Shown here one piece after another: positions 38,134 through 47,813 of a DNA stretch of 61,402 nucleotides (the first letter of the stretch is position 1; each line of letters starts with the position of its first letter). Made by a program: the position numbers and the translations under genes. The notes under the pieces were generated by a model. The model did no database searches, was not told the origin of the DNA, and saw only the letters and a list, made by a program, of their open reading frames with translations. The DNA is from Moorena bouillonii PNG (GTDB lineage: Bacteria; Cyanobacteriota; Cyanobacteriia; Cyanobacteriales; Coleofasciculaceae), in contig NZ_MKZS01000001.1 of the NCBI RefSeq assembly GCF_001942495.1, positions 3,820,258 through 3,881,659 on the forward strand, read 5' to 3'.

Positions 38134-39453
38134 ATGGAACTGCATCTACCAAGATTTTTCAAAGCGTGTAACCCAGCTAAAACCTTAGATATGGGGAATC
38201 CAGAAGACCATCCATACTATATCGATTTTTCCGCTGTCAGGGGAGGAAAGATTATCGAAGCTTTAGGACGAACCATTACCCGTCTGTCACCAGATGAACC
38301 TACCTGTCAATTGTTTACTGGTCACATTGGCTGTGGTAAGTCTACTGAGTTGTTAAGACTTAAAGCCGAGTTGGAAAAGCAGCAATTTCATGTTGTTTAT
38401 TTTGAGTCCTCTCAAGACCTAGACATGGTGGATGTTGATGTCAGTGACATTTTACTCAGCATCGCTAGGTCAGTCTGTGAAAGCCTAGAAGCGATCAGCA
38501 TACAGCTCAAACCCAGTTACTTTAGTAAATTATTTAATGAAATCAAAGACTTTTTGCAAACTCCTATTGAGTTTTCAACAGAAGCCGAATTTTCGGTAGG
38601 CATTGCCAAGATTACAGCCAGAAGTAAAGACAGTCCTCAGCAACGCCAACTGCTACGACAGCATCTAGAACCCCGCACCCAAAGCATTTTGAATGCCATC
38701 AACGAAGAAATTTTACAATCAGCGATTCAGCAGCTGAAATTGCTTGGCAAAAAGGGTTTGGTGGTGATTATTGATAATCTTGACCGAGTTGATAATCGCT
38801 CCATGGCTTCAGGTCGCTCCCAGCCAGAGTATCTGTTTATCGACCGTGGTACTCAGTTAAGGCGTTTGAACTGCCATGTGGTTTACACTCTACCCTTATC
38901 CTTAATGTTTTCCAACGAGTATGAAACTCTCAAAAATCGAGTCGGTGGTGGTGTAGCTCCCAAAATTTTGCCCATGGTGCCCATACAGTTACGGGATGGT
39001 AGTGACTATCCAGAAGGTATGGCACTGCTGCGACAGCTCTTGCTAGCCCGAGCTTTTCCAATGGTTGATCCTCAACAGCGGCTAACTCTTATTCCACTAG
39101 TATTTGATAGCCCAGAAACCCTCGACCGGATGTGTCGGATTAGTGGGGGTCATGTCCGTAACTTGTTAGGGTTGCTGTATAACTGTTTGCAACAGGAAGA
39201 CCCGCCCTTTTCCAGGAGTTGTTTAGAGCGTGTGATTAAGGGATACCGAGATGATTTGACTCTGGCTGTTGAAGAGGAAGAGTGGAAGTTGCTATCTCAA
39301 GTCGTCCAACAGCAGTCCGTCAAGGGGGAACAAGAATATCAAACCCTGTTGCGCAGTATGTTTGTCTATGAATACCAAGATGAACAAGGGCGCTGGTTTG
39401 GGATCAACCCAGCGTTAGCAGAAACAGAAAAGTTTCGGTCTCTAGCTCTGTGA
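38134..39453 (+). CDS. P-loop ATPase, possible partner of the WD40-STAND protein
   Basis: 439 aa from the ATG at 38134, chosen over an upstream GTG at 38119 because a GGGAGG ribosome-binding site lies 7 nt before it (and overlaps the GTG). Walker A is in TGHIGCGKSTELL (about 65), and a Walker B-like VVIIDNLDRV near 210 ends in DNLDR as in KAP/AAA-like STAND ATPases. RGTQLRRLNCHVVYTLPLSL resembles a sensor-1 segment. There is no membrane helix. A strong terminator follows at 39461-39487. The next gene (40491) encodes a giant STAND-WD40 protein on the same strand; a joint role is inference. Confidence 0.8.
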   Translation: MELHLPRFFKACNPAKTLDMGNPEDHPYYIDFSAVRGGKIIEALGRTITRLSPDEPTCQLFTGHIGCGKSTELLRLKAELEKQQFHVVYFESSQDLDMVDVDVSDILLSIARSVCESLEAISIQLKPSYFSKLFNEIKDFLQTPIEFSTEAEFSVGIAKITARSKDSPQQRQLLRQHLEPRTQSILNAINEEILQSAIQQLKLLGKKGLVVIIDNLDRVDNRSMASGRSQPEYLFIDRGTQLRRLNCHVVYTLPLSLMFSNEYETLKNRVGGGVAPKILPMVPIQLRDGSDYPEGMALLRQLLLARAFPMVDPQQRLTLIPLVFDSPETLDRMCRISGGHVRNLLGLLYNCLQQEDPPFSRSCLERVIKGYRDDLTLAVEEEEWKLLSQVVQQQSVKGEQEYQTLLRSMFVYEYQDEQGRWFGINPALAETEKFRSLAL

Positions 39454-39460
39454 CAAGGCT

Positions 39461-39487
39461 AAAATCCCTTGGAAGCCAAGGGATTTT
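39461..39487 (+). terminator. Rho-independent-like terminator
   Basis: A perfect 12-bp stem (39461-39472 with 39476-39487) with a 3-nt loop, the 3' arm ending in TTTT, 8 bp after the stop codon of the ATPase gene. The stem is symmetric, so it could stop transcription from both sides. Confidence 0.8.
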
Positions 39488-39586
39488 GCCAGAGAAGGGG
39501 GTGTAGGGTCTAGGGTTCAGCGTGCAAGGTGTGAGGTGTTCTAGAAAATTAAGCGAGACTATTGACCTACAAATTAAAACTCAACA

Positions 39587-39632
39587 GGTGCGACCCGTGG
39601 CGAATTTAATAATTAGATGCGGAAAGCGCACC
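39587..39632. repeat. 46-bp element with GGTGCG ends
   Basis: Starts GGTGCGACCC and ends GCGCACC, with an AT-rich interior. It shares its ends, but not its interior, with the cruciform at 33726-33778. Confidence 0.7.
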
Positions 39633-39897
39633 TATGGAATTTATCAGTTTGCTAAGAACGCTTTTGGCCATCATCTTGTTACCTGAGCTGTTAATCACCC
39701 TTTTCCTTTTGAGGGAGAACTTTCTCTAAAAGCTTGGTATCACATTAGTTTAGCCTTCAGGTTCACCCTCGTCAGGTCGTCAGGTCAGGTACATCCCCTC
39801 ATCTAGAACCTACAACCTACGACCTACTACTTGGCTCAAAAGGACAAATTTTGTCCCTAATTAAGTTAAAAACTGATCTAGTCAAAACTTCGGCAGT

Positions 39898-39941
39898 AAC
39901 TCTAGCTGTAGGGACTCACCCGCGCGCCTACAGCTAGAGTT
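39898..39941. repeat. Perfect 15-bp inverted repeat
   Basis: AACTCTAGCTGTAGG (39898-39912) pairs with 39927-39941; the loop is 14 nt and GC-rich (CACCCGCGCG). A stable hairpin or cruciform in the gene-free stretch. Confidence 0.75.
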
Positions 39942-40490
39942 TGGTGCCCAGTTTTGCGGAAGTCCTAATATCCTAATAGTTTAACTGTTTTACCTATTTT
40001 CGTCTAGGAAGTTAGAAGGGCGTTTGTATCTGGGTTGTAAACACATGTATTGCAGAAATTGGCTGGCATACAAGAGGCAAAAGGCAAGAGCAGAAAGAGC
40101 TCCGGAATTGTATTGGACAATAAAAAAAGACCATACAGCTTTACATCTCATTTATAAACCCTATACTTCCACCCCACTATAGAATCATAAAAATTCCGGG
40201 AAATCACTGATATCGAAGCTATGGACTTGAGGCTCAATAAGTGAATTTATCATTGCTATTCAGTATTTAAATTAACTATATTTATAAACTAAGTAGTAGT
40301 AATTACTGAACTATTTATCAAGGTACTTATGAAATATGTTTTTATTACGTAAGACCTGATTATGCTTGTTGTTTTTTATAATTAAAAACCCATACTTACC
40401 GATAAGTTCTGATAGTAATATTACTATCTATATGGAAAATAACCCTAGTAATAAGTAATTTCTACCAGTAGGGGTCAAAAGGTTAGTGAC

Positions 40491-43400
40491 ATGAAGCAGC
40501 AAAATCCCCCAGAAACACTAGCCCCATACAGTGCTCGCTCTCTATTAACCCTATCCCGGGCAATAATGTTCTCCCAAGGAGAATTTGCACTGATTTTGGT
40601 GCGATGCAACTACGAGTTATTTAGGAAGCAAATATGGCAGTACGTCCGAGAAATTACAGAGCTCACCATAGGTGAGCTAGTTTTTAACAAGTCTAGTCAA
40701 ACTCTATTTAGTAATATCTTTACCACCCAACAGTATGGGACAACATCTGCCCTCATGGTATCGGGTCTAGAGTTAGTTGATGGCATCAACCAGGTACTAC
40801 TTTCAGCTAACCAGGTGCGAGATGAATTGCCCAAATGCTTAACCTGTCCCTTAGTGGTATGGGTAACTGACAAGGGACTTCAAAAGTTGATCAGGCTTGC
40901 TCCATATCTTAAAAATTGGGCTACTACCTCGATTCGGTTTGAACTTACTATTGAGCAATTACTCACTTTATGTTACAACACGGCAGATGAAATCTTTGCC
41001 AATATTTTGGCTAAAGACTTGGGAGAGTTTTTGCCCAACAAGGTGCTTTCATTGTCTCGCGATTGCCACCGACGCCAAGAATTTGAGTGGGCATTACAGG
41101 ATTTGCAATCTCGTGACATCAGCATAGATTCTGTCCTACTAGCTACCAAGCACTTTATTCTAGGGCGAGATGCCTTTGAAAATGACCAGATTAATCTGGC
41201 CTTGGAGCATTATCAGCAGAGTCTAAATTTTTGGCAGCAGGATATAGGAGAATGGGGAGGCTGGTTGGGCAGTGAAGCTCCCCATTCAGATGAGCAATAT
41301 TATAATAATCCGGTTAAACAGGTAAACGGATGTACAACTATCCAAGGCAGAGCTTCTAGGAAGAGAAAAGAAGGCACAAGGGAGACAGGTAAATGTTTCG
41401 AGCAACGTCTTGGGCAAACTAACCACTCAATCCCCCCCTTCTCTAATCCCCCCCTCACTCCTTCAGGTTTAGAACGGCTTGGTTTAGTGTTCCATCACAT
41501 TGGCTTGTGCTATTGCCGTCAAGCCCAGTTACAAGACTCCATCGGTTGCTATCAGTGGCAGCAAGCCCAGAAAAGCTTCTGTACTGCTATTGACCTGTTT
41601 ACTACAACAGGACGCTTGGACTTGGTGGCTCAGTTGACCATAAAATTAGGAGAAGTCCTACAACACCTGGAACATTGGACAGAATTAGAAGCTTTAGCGC
41701 TAGCGTTTCTGGCACAGCCTCACACTCAAGATAATCCAGTTCAGCTCTCTCGAGCCTATGGCTTTTTGGCAACAGTTGCCTATGAGCAATCGAATTGGAA
41801 CCGTGCTATAGACTTAGCCCTCACAGCTGTGCGCACTCTGGAGACATCTCAGCCGACTCTCAACGCTCAAAAGCTTTGCCACCGAGGTTCCTATCTGCTG
41901 CTAGCTGCTAGATCTGTGCGTCAGCTGGGCAAGCCAAAATCTGCCATTAATTATCTTGAACAAGCCATAAACCTCAAAACTATCGAGCCCAACCCTCTAC
42001 AGCAGCAGCCTCAACTGTTCATGGAGCTGTTGGAGGAATTGCGATCGCTCTATTTCGAGCAAAAAGCATACCAACGAGGGTTTGAACTTAAGCAACAAAA
42101 ACGCTTGATAGAACAACAGTTTAGGTTTTCTACCTTTGCTGGTATGGCTCCCTTACAGAGTGTCGGGCCAAGTCGAGAAACTGACGCAACGATTACCAAG
42201 AAAGGTTTTTGTCCATCAGCCCTAGAAATCGCAGCAGCTGGACGTCAAACCGATGTCAACGGCCTGCTCGAACGCATTAGCCGCAATGACCACAAACTAA
42301 CCGTGATTCACGGGACTTCTGGCGTTGGCAAGAGTTCCCTGATTAATGCTGGTTTAGTTCCTGCACTTAGCTCCAAAATTATTGGTGCTAGACAAACCTT
42401 GACGGTGGTGCAAACCGTTTACAGGAATTGGCTCGGTGAACTGGAAAAACGTCTAGACCTTGAATTAGCAAGTACAGTAGTCTTAAAGTTTAAAGATGCC
42501 AACGTTTCACCTTTAACCGTTCAACCTACGCGAAGGGAACGCCTACGGGGAACAATCTACGCGAAGGGAACGCCTACGGCTAACAACTTACCCGACTCCA
42601 ACGCCTGGGCTGAAAAACCTTTAACCCTTAAACCAATTCTCGATAAGTTGTATCGGTGTTCCCAGCATAACTTATTAACCGTCCTGATTTTTGACCAGTT
42701 TGAAGAATTTTTTTTCCTTGCTACCGACTTAGAGCAACGACATCAGTTTTATAATTTTTTAGCCCAGGCTCTGAATCTCCCCTTTGTAAAAATAATCTTG
42801 TCTATGCGAGAAGATTATCTACATTACTTGTTAGAGTTTGAGCGCTTTAAGGATCTCAGTGTCATTAACAACAATATCCTAGATCAGAAGCTGCGTTATC
42901 ACTTAGGTGATCTGTCCCCAGAGAATGCCAAAAACGTTATTCACTCCTTAACAGCAGTATCTCAGTTTAAGTTAGAACCTGCTCTAATCGAAGCACTGGT
43001 AAAGGATTTAGTCACCAATACGGGAGTGGTGCGCTTAATTGAGTTACAAGTCGTGGGTGCTCAGCTACAAGCAGAAAAAATTACTACCCTTGAAGGATAC
43101 CGAGCTTTGGGAAATGACCCCAAGACAGTTCTAGTCGAGCGATCGCTTTCCCAAATTATTTATGATTGTGGGCCAGAGAATGAAGATGCCGTCTGGGAAG
43201 TTTTATTCTCCTTAACCGATCAACGAGGTACCCGTCCGTTGAAAACTCAAGCTGAGTTAGTACTGTCCAATTGGGACAACTCCACACTAACTCAAATCCC
43301 CTTGATTTTGGAAATTTTGGTCGGTTCCGGTTTAGTCTTCCGAGTGCCAGAAACACCACAAAACCGATATCAGCTGATTCATGATTATCTAGTTCTACCG

Positions 43401-45695
43401 ATTCGTCAAAAATATAAGCAACGTACCCAATCTAATATTAAAGTACGGCTAAAACAAAGTGAGAGTCAACTGTTGCGGGTTCGTAAACAACGACTGCGTG
43501 CCATTGCCATTAGCACAGTGATGGCACTTTTAGCAGTGACCAATGGTGCCTTGAGATGGCGAGCCGAATCTCAACGAATCAATGCTATGCTTAGTGCCCT
43601 GAGTGCCTCTTCAGAAGCTCTTTTCGTATCCAATAAAACCTTTGATGCTTTGCTCGAAGGGTTAAGAGCGGCAAAAAAACTACAACAGGAAGAGCAGCAA
43701 TATCTACCATCTCGAACAGTAGAGGCAGATACCCGTCTACAAGTAATCACAGCTCTGTCCCAGGCAGTTTATTCAGTTTCCGAACACAATCGACTCGAAG
43801 GACATAGTGATATTGTTTCCAGCATCAGTTTTTCCCCAGATGGTAAGTTTATTGCCTCCACCAGCCGCGATAAAACGGTCAAACTGTGGCATCCTGATGG
43901 CAAGTTGATCCAAACCCTAGAAGGTCATCAAGATAGTGTAACCAGCGTATCTTTTAGTCCCGATAGTCAGTTAATTGCCTCTAGTAGCTGGGATGGCACA
44001 GTCAGACTATGGCGTCAAACTGGCGAGCTAGTCAGAATAATTACCCCTGATGCTGGTCATATATACAGTGTCAGTTTTAGTCGAGATGGGCAGATGATTG
44101 CTGCGGCTGGCAAAGATAAGAAAATTCGATTATGGACTGTTGATGGCAAATTAATTAAAACCTTTTCCGGTCACCGGGGTGTAGTGCGGTCGGTAAGCTT
44201 TAGTGGAGATGGCAAAATTATTGCTTCTGCTAGTTCCGATAACACCATTAAGCTGTGGAGTCAAACCGGAAAATTGCTAAATACTCTTAAAGGACATAGC
44301 GCTCAGGTTAACTGTGTAGTATTTAGTCCAGATAGTCAGTTAATTGCCTCCGCTAGCGATGATCAAACCGTAAGGTTGTGGAGTGCCAATGGCAAGCTAA
44401 TCAAAACCTTTCCCAAGCATCAGCGATGGGTTAATGGTGTTGCTTTCAGTGCTGATGGTCAGCTGATTGCCTCTGGCAGTGATGATAATACAGTGCGGCT
44501 ATGGAACCGTGAAGGCACTTTAATAAACACGTTTAAGGGACACAGCGATGGGGTTAGTGCTGTCAGTTTCCGTCCTACTGAGCCTTTTAGTTCTCAAGAC
44601 AACCTAGCCCACAGCAATTATCATATCCCTCTACAACCATCCAACCCTCAAACTGACCAACTGATTCTGGCTTCAGCCAGCCACGATAAAACTATCAAGC
44701 TCTGGAGTAGTATTAATCAGTCTCACGTGATTTTAAGAGGGCATCAGGATGATGTACAGGATGTCACCTTTTCTCCAGACTCTCAACAGATTGCGACAGC
44801 TAGTAATGACAGAACTGTTAAGCTTTGGGATCGCAACGGTAAGCTGCTCCAAACCTTAACAGGGCATCATGATATGGTCTATAGTATTAGTTTCAGTCCT
44901 GATGGTGAGCTAATTGCCTCAGGTAGTCGAGATGGCACCGTGAAACTCTGGCATCGTAGCGGTACCTTAATTAAGACAATAAAGGGACATCAGGACTGGG
45001 TATTGAATGTTAGTTTTAGTCCTGACTCGGAGCGCCTCGCGTCTGCCAGTCGGGACAGGACAGTCAAAATTTGGGATCGCACTGGTAAATTGATTCATAC
45101 CCTCACTGGTCATAGTGAGCGGGTTAATGCAGTTAAGTTTAGCCAGGATAGTCAGCGATTGGCATCGGCCAGTGATGATAAAACTGTAAAACTGTGGAGT
45201 GCTGATGGGAAACTTCTGAAAACACTACCAGGTCATCGCAATTGGGTTTTGGATGTCAGCTTCTCACCCGAGAACAAGTTCTTGGCGACCGCTAGTTATG
45301 ATAATACAGTGAAACTCTGGCACAAAGATGGTACTTTACAATCAACCCTCAAAGGCCATACTGATAGTGTGGCCAAAGTCCGTTTTAGCCCCAAGGGCAA
45401 AATTTTGGCAACCAGCAGCTGGGACAACCAGGTTCAGCTATGGCGCTTCGACGACACCTTGATCAAAACCTTGAAAGCTGGTGAGCATCGCGTCACAAAT
45501 CTTAGCTGGAGCCATGATGGAACAGGCTTGGCAGTCGCTAGTGAAGATGGTACAGTGGCAATTTGGAATTTGAATTTAGACGATCTGCTAGATAAAAGCT
45601 GCCACTGGCTAAGAAATTATCTCCAAAACAACCCAGAAGTCAGAGAAAGCGATCGCCAACTTTGTCAGCTGATCACAAACAGCCATATCAAATAG
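40491..45695 (+). CDS. Giant nSTAND-like NTPase with 14 WD40 repeats
   Basis: 1734 aa. An N-terminal domain (about 1-170) seen in cyanobacterial signalling proteins, a helical TPR-like region (about 200-540), an nSTAND-type NTPase with Walker A GTSGVGKSS (about 607-615) and Walker B LIFDQFEEFF (about 731), and a hydrophobic helix (about 1003-1022). Then come 14 WD40 repeats of about 41 residues (about 1100-1700), each with GH at the start and (K/R)LW at the end; blade 7 carries a 26-residue insertion. Fourteen blades fit two seven-bladed propellers. STAND proteins switch on when the repeats bind a ligand. The effector here is not evident. Two 23-bp repeats are inserted in frame near residues 680-697. 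Confidence 0.88.
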   Translation: MKQQNPPETLAPYSARSLLTLSRAIMFSQGEFALILVRCNYELFRKQIWQYVREITELTIGELVFNKSSQTLFSNIFTTQQYGTTSALMVSGLELVDGINQVLLSANQVRDELPKCLTCPLVVWVTDKGLQKLIRLAPYLKNWATTSIRFELTIEQLLTLCYNTADEIFANILAKDLGEFLPNKVLSLSRDCHRRQEFEWALQDLQSRDISIDSVLLATKHFILGRDAFENDQINLALEHYQQSLNFWQQDIGEWGGWLGSEAPHSDEQYYNNPVKQVNGCTTIQGRASRKRKEGTRETGKCFEQRLGQTNHSIPPFSNPPLTPSGLERLGLVFHHIGLCYCRQAQLQDSIGCYQWQQAQKSFCTAIDLFTTTGRLDLVAQLTIKLGEVLQHLEHWTELEALALAFLAQPHTQDNPVQLSRAYGFLATVAYEQSNWNRAIDLALTAVRTLETSQPTLNAQKLCHRGSYLLLAARSVRQLGKPKSAINYLEQAINLKTIEPNPLQQQPQLFMELLEELRSLYFEQKAYQRGFELKQQKRLIEQQFRFSTFAGMAPLQSVGPSRETDATITKKGFCPSALEIAAAGRQTDVNGLLERISRNDHKLTVIHGTSGVGKSSLINAGLVPALSSKIIGARQTLTVVQTVYRNWLGELEKRLDLELASTVVLKFKDANVSPLTVQPTRRERLRGTIYAKGTPTANNLPDSNAWAEKPLTLKPILDKLYRCSQHNLLTVLIFDQFEEFFFLATDLEQRHQFYNFLAQALNLPFVKIILSMREDYLHYLLEFERFKDLSVINNNILDQKLRYHLGDLSPENAKNVIHSLTAVSQFKLEPALIEALVKDLVTNTGVVRLIELQVVGAQLQAEKITTLEGYRALGNDPKTVLVERSLSQIIYDCGPENEDAVWEVLFSLTDQRGTRPLKTQAELVLSNWDNSTLTQIPLILEILVGSGLVFRVPETPQNRYQLIHDYLVLPIRQKYKQRTQSNIKVRLKQSESQLLRVRKQRLRAIAISTVMALLAVTNGALRWRAESQRINAMLSALSASSEALFVSNKTFDALLEGLRAAKKLQQEEQQYLPSRTVEADTRLQVITALSQAVYSVSEHNRLEGHSDIVSSISFSPDGKFIASTSRDKTVKLWHPDGKLIQTLEGHQDSVTSVSFSPDSQLIASSSWDGTVRLWRQTGELVRIITPDAGHIYSVSFSRDGQMIAAAGKDKKIRLWTVDGKLIKTFSGHRGVVRSVSFSGDGKIIASASSDNTIKLWSQTGKLLNTLKGHSAQVNCVVFSPDSQLIASASDDQTVRLWSANGKLIKTFPKHQRWVNGVAFSADGQLIASGSDDNTVRLWNREGTLINTFKGHSDGVSAVSFRPTEPFSSQDNLAHSNYHIPLQPSNPQTDQLILASASHDKTIKLWSSINQSHVILRGHQDDVQDVTFSPDSQQIATASNDRTVKLWDRNGKLLQTLTGHHDMVYSISFSPDGELIASGSRDGTVKLWHRSGTLIKTIKGHQDWVLNVSFSPDSERLASASRDRTVKIWDRTGKLIHTLTGHSERVNAVKFSQDSQRLASASDDKTVKLWSADGKLLKTLPGHRNWVLDVSFSPENKFLATASYDNTVKLWHKDGTLQSTLKGHTDSVAKVRFSPKGKILATSSWDNQVQLWRFDDTLIKTLKAGEHRVTNLSWSHDGTGLAVASEDGTVAIWNLNLDDLLDKSCHWLRNYLQNNPEVRESDRQLCQLITNSHIK
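42526..42579. repeat. Paired 23-bp repeat inside a coding region
   Basis: Two identical copies of a 23-mer starting CTACGCGAAGGGAACGCC (42526-42548 and 42557-42579) lie in the linker between Walker A and Walker B of the giant STAND gene. They are 31 bp apart, so the two copies are read in different frames (TRRERLR and YAKGTPT). The motif is of the type normally found between genes. Confidence 0.85.
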
Positions 45696-45719
45696 AATAA
45701 TTAGTAGGTCTTTTGCGGT

Positions 45720-46171
45720 AATGTTAGACTGGGAAATGGTGAATGGGTAATCATTGAACAAATAACGATGAAAACCAATGACCACAATAATTTTCCGGAG
45801 GGGAAGTTGGGTGGGAGGAAAATTAATAATATGGGACTGATACCCCCAGCTTCCTTATCCTTAGTAAGGATAGTTTATTTCTTGAAATCCTAGCTAGATA
45901 GGATTATGGTGGTGTGGTGTGGTGGTATGATGGCGTGATTAGCTAATGAGGTTAGTATGGATAAATAAGATCCTCATGACCCTAATCAACAACACAGATC
46001 ACCCCTAAAAGGCTATAGCCATAGGGGTATCTTAAAAGGGTTAGACTACCCAAAATTGAACAAGGGGGTGTCAGTCTCAGATTGATTTGCATAGGAGCTG
46101 TCTGACATCCCCGTTCGTTAGATTTAGCTTAGCTCCTTTGCATTAGTTTCCCGACCTTAAGCGAAAGGATT
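45720..46171. other. Intergenic region before the processing-protease gene
   Basis: About 450 bp. It contains a palindromic stretch near 45996-46028 (CCCCTAAAAGGCTATAGCCATAGGGG-like, shown here only by its GGCTATAGCC centre) and an AAAGGA ribosome-binding site before the ATG at 46172. No gene. Confidence 0.5.
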
Positions 46172-47467
46172 ATGGTAATTACAAAACGTGGCCTGGTTCT
46201 TGGTGCGACAGCAGTAGTCCTAACAACTGTAGCAGTTACAGGAGCTGGTCTTCATCTATCTCAAAGTCAGGCTTTCTTTCGCGAGAGTCCTAAGGAGCTA
46301 GTTGATGAAGTTTGGCAAATTATTAACCGCAGGTATGTAGATGCTACCTTCAACCAGGTTGATTGGGAAGAAGTTCGCCAAGATTATCTGAATCGGTCTT
46401 ACAGTAGCAAGGAACAAGCCTACAAGGCAATCCGGGAAATGCTAGAGCCCTTGGACGATCCTTACACCCGGTTTATGGATCCCGAAGAGTTCAAGAATAT
46501 GCAGATTGATACATCTGGGGAATTAACTGGTGTAGGTATTCAGATTGCCCTGGATGAAGAAACAAAAAAGTTGATGGTGATTTCCCCCATTGAGGATACC
46601 CCAGCTTTTAAAGCGGGAATTCTGGCGAAGGATATCATTATCAAAATTGATGGCAAGAGTACCGAAGGTATGGATGTCAACGATGCAGTACAACTGATCC
46701 GAGGCAAGCCAGGTACTTCCGTGACTTTGACCATTCAGCGAGGCCAAAAGGTAGTTGACTATCCGATTACACGAGCTAGGATTGAAATCCATCCTGTAAA
46801 GTATAGCTATCGGGAAACTTCAGATGGTTATGGCATCGGCTACATTCGCCTTTCTCAATTTAGTGCTAACGCCGCAAAGGAGATGGGGGAAGCCATCCGA
46901 AAGTTAGAAGATCAGAAGGTTAGTGGCTATGTTTTAGATCTCCGCTCTAACCCTGGGGGGCTACTTTATGCCAGCATTGAAATTGCTCGGATGTGGTTTG
47001 ATTCCGGTACGATTGTGTCAACAGTTAACCGAATCGGCAAATCCGAATACCAGAAAGCAATTAATCGCTCTCTGACTGATAAACCATTAGTGGTACTGGT
47101 GGATGGTGGTTCAGCCAGTGCTAGCGAAATTCTTTCGGGTGCTTTACAAGACAATCAACGTGCCATCTTGGTAGGAACTCAGACTTTTGGTAAGGGCTTA
47201 GTCCAATCCGTCCGAGGGCTTGGAGATGGCTCAGGTCTGGCAGTAACCATTGCTAAGTATCTTACCCCTAGTGGTCGCGATATTAATAAGTCCGGAATTG
47301 AACCAGATATTGTGTTTGAGCTTTCGGATGAACAGCGTAAGGACTTGCAGAAAAATCGTGACAAAGTTGGCACCTTGGATGATGCTCAGTATGCTAAAGC
47401 GTTTGATATTTTGATCCAGGAAATTGCTGCAAAACAAGGGTCAAGGGCAGAAAGGAAAGCTCGTTAA
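46172..47467 (+). CDS. C-terminal processing peptidase (S41 family)
   Basis: 431 aa. An N-terminal signal/anchor (about 7-30), an N-terminal helical part (KELVDEVWQIINRRYVD), a PDZ domain (about 105-190, with GELTGVGIQI and DIIIKIDGKS) and the S41 catalytic core: GSASASEILSGALQDN carries the catalytic Ser and FGKGLVQS the catalytic Lys (about 340). The closest known roles are CtpA (maturation of photosystem II D1) and its cyanobacterial paralogues CtpB/CtpC; I cannot choose among them from sequence alone. It would act in the lumen or periplasm. Confidence 0.92.
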   Translation: MVITKRGLVLGATAVVLTTVAVTGAGLHLSQSQAFFRESPKELVDEVWQIINRRYVDATFNQVDWEEVRQDYLNRSYSSKEQAYKAIREMLEPLDDPYTRFMDPEEFKNMQIDTSGELTGVGIQIALDEETKKLMVISPIEDTPAFKAGILAKDIIIKIDGKSTEGMDVNDAVQLIRGKPGTSVTLTIQRGQKVVDYPITRARIEIHPVKYSYRETSDGYGIGYIRLSQFSANAAKEMGEAIRKLEDQKVSGYVLDLRSNPGGLLYASIEIARMWFDSGTIVSTVNRIGKSEYQKAINRSLTDKPLVVLVDGGSASASEILSGALQDNQRAILVGTQTFGKGLVQSVRGLGDGSGLAVTIAKYLTPSGRDINKSGIEPDIVFELSDEQRKDLQKNRDKVGTLDDAQYAKAFDILIQEIAAKQGSRAERKAR

Positions 47468-47654
47468 GCCTTAAACCTTTCACTGATTGAGAGTGGGTCG
47501 AATGTGGCAAGAGATGGGAGATTTTATGTTAGCAATTCTCCCAACTATTTCTAATTGATAATTGTTAATTGGTAAGGAGTAATTGGTAACGAGTAATTGG
47601 TAATTGCCAAACGCAATATGGTTATAAGTTTAAATGTAATTAAGTTAAGATATC

Positions 47655-47813
47655 TTAGAGGTTGTCTGAGAAGTCTCATTTGCTACATCCAAGCCCCCGT
47701 TGGTCCCCCAATTTTGGGGGACTTTTAGAAGCAAATGGACTCTTTTTCCCCCCAAAGTTGGGGGGCTAGGGGGGCAAAATTCAGTATAAAAACACTTTTC
47801 AGATATCCTCTTA
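47655..47813. mobile_element. 153-bp MITE, copy 1 (TTA target duplication)
   Basis: The element is 47658-47810, flanked by TTA on both sides (47655-47657, 47811-47813). Imperfect terminal inverted repeats start GAGGTTGTCTGAGAAGT against GAGGATATCTGAAAAGT. The interior has C-run/G-run hairpins. A copy of identical length with a TCA duplication lies at 52706-52858, inside a gene. One minus-strand frame is open through the whole element here too. Confidence 0.92.

Larger units (their letters stand above)
39488..40490. other. Gene-free region before the WD40 giant
   Basis: About 1 kb with no convincing gene. It contains a 46-bp GGTGCG-ended palindrome (39587-39632), a perfect 15-bp inverted repeat (39898-39941) and AT-rich sequence that should include the promoter of the gene at 40491. 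Confidence 0.6.
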
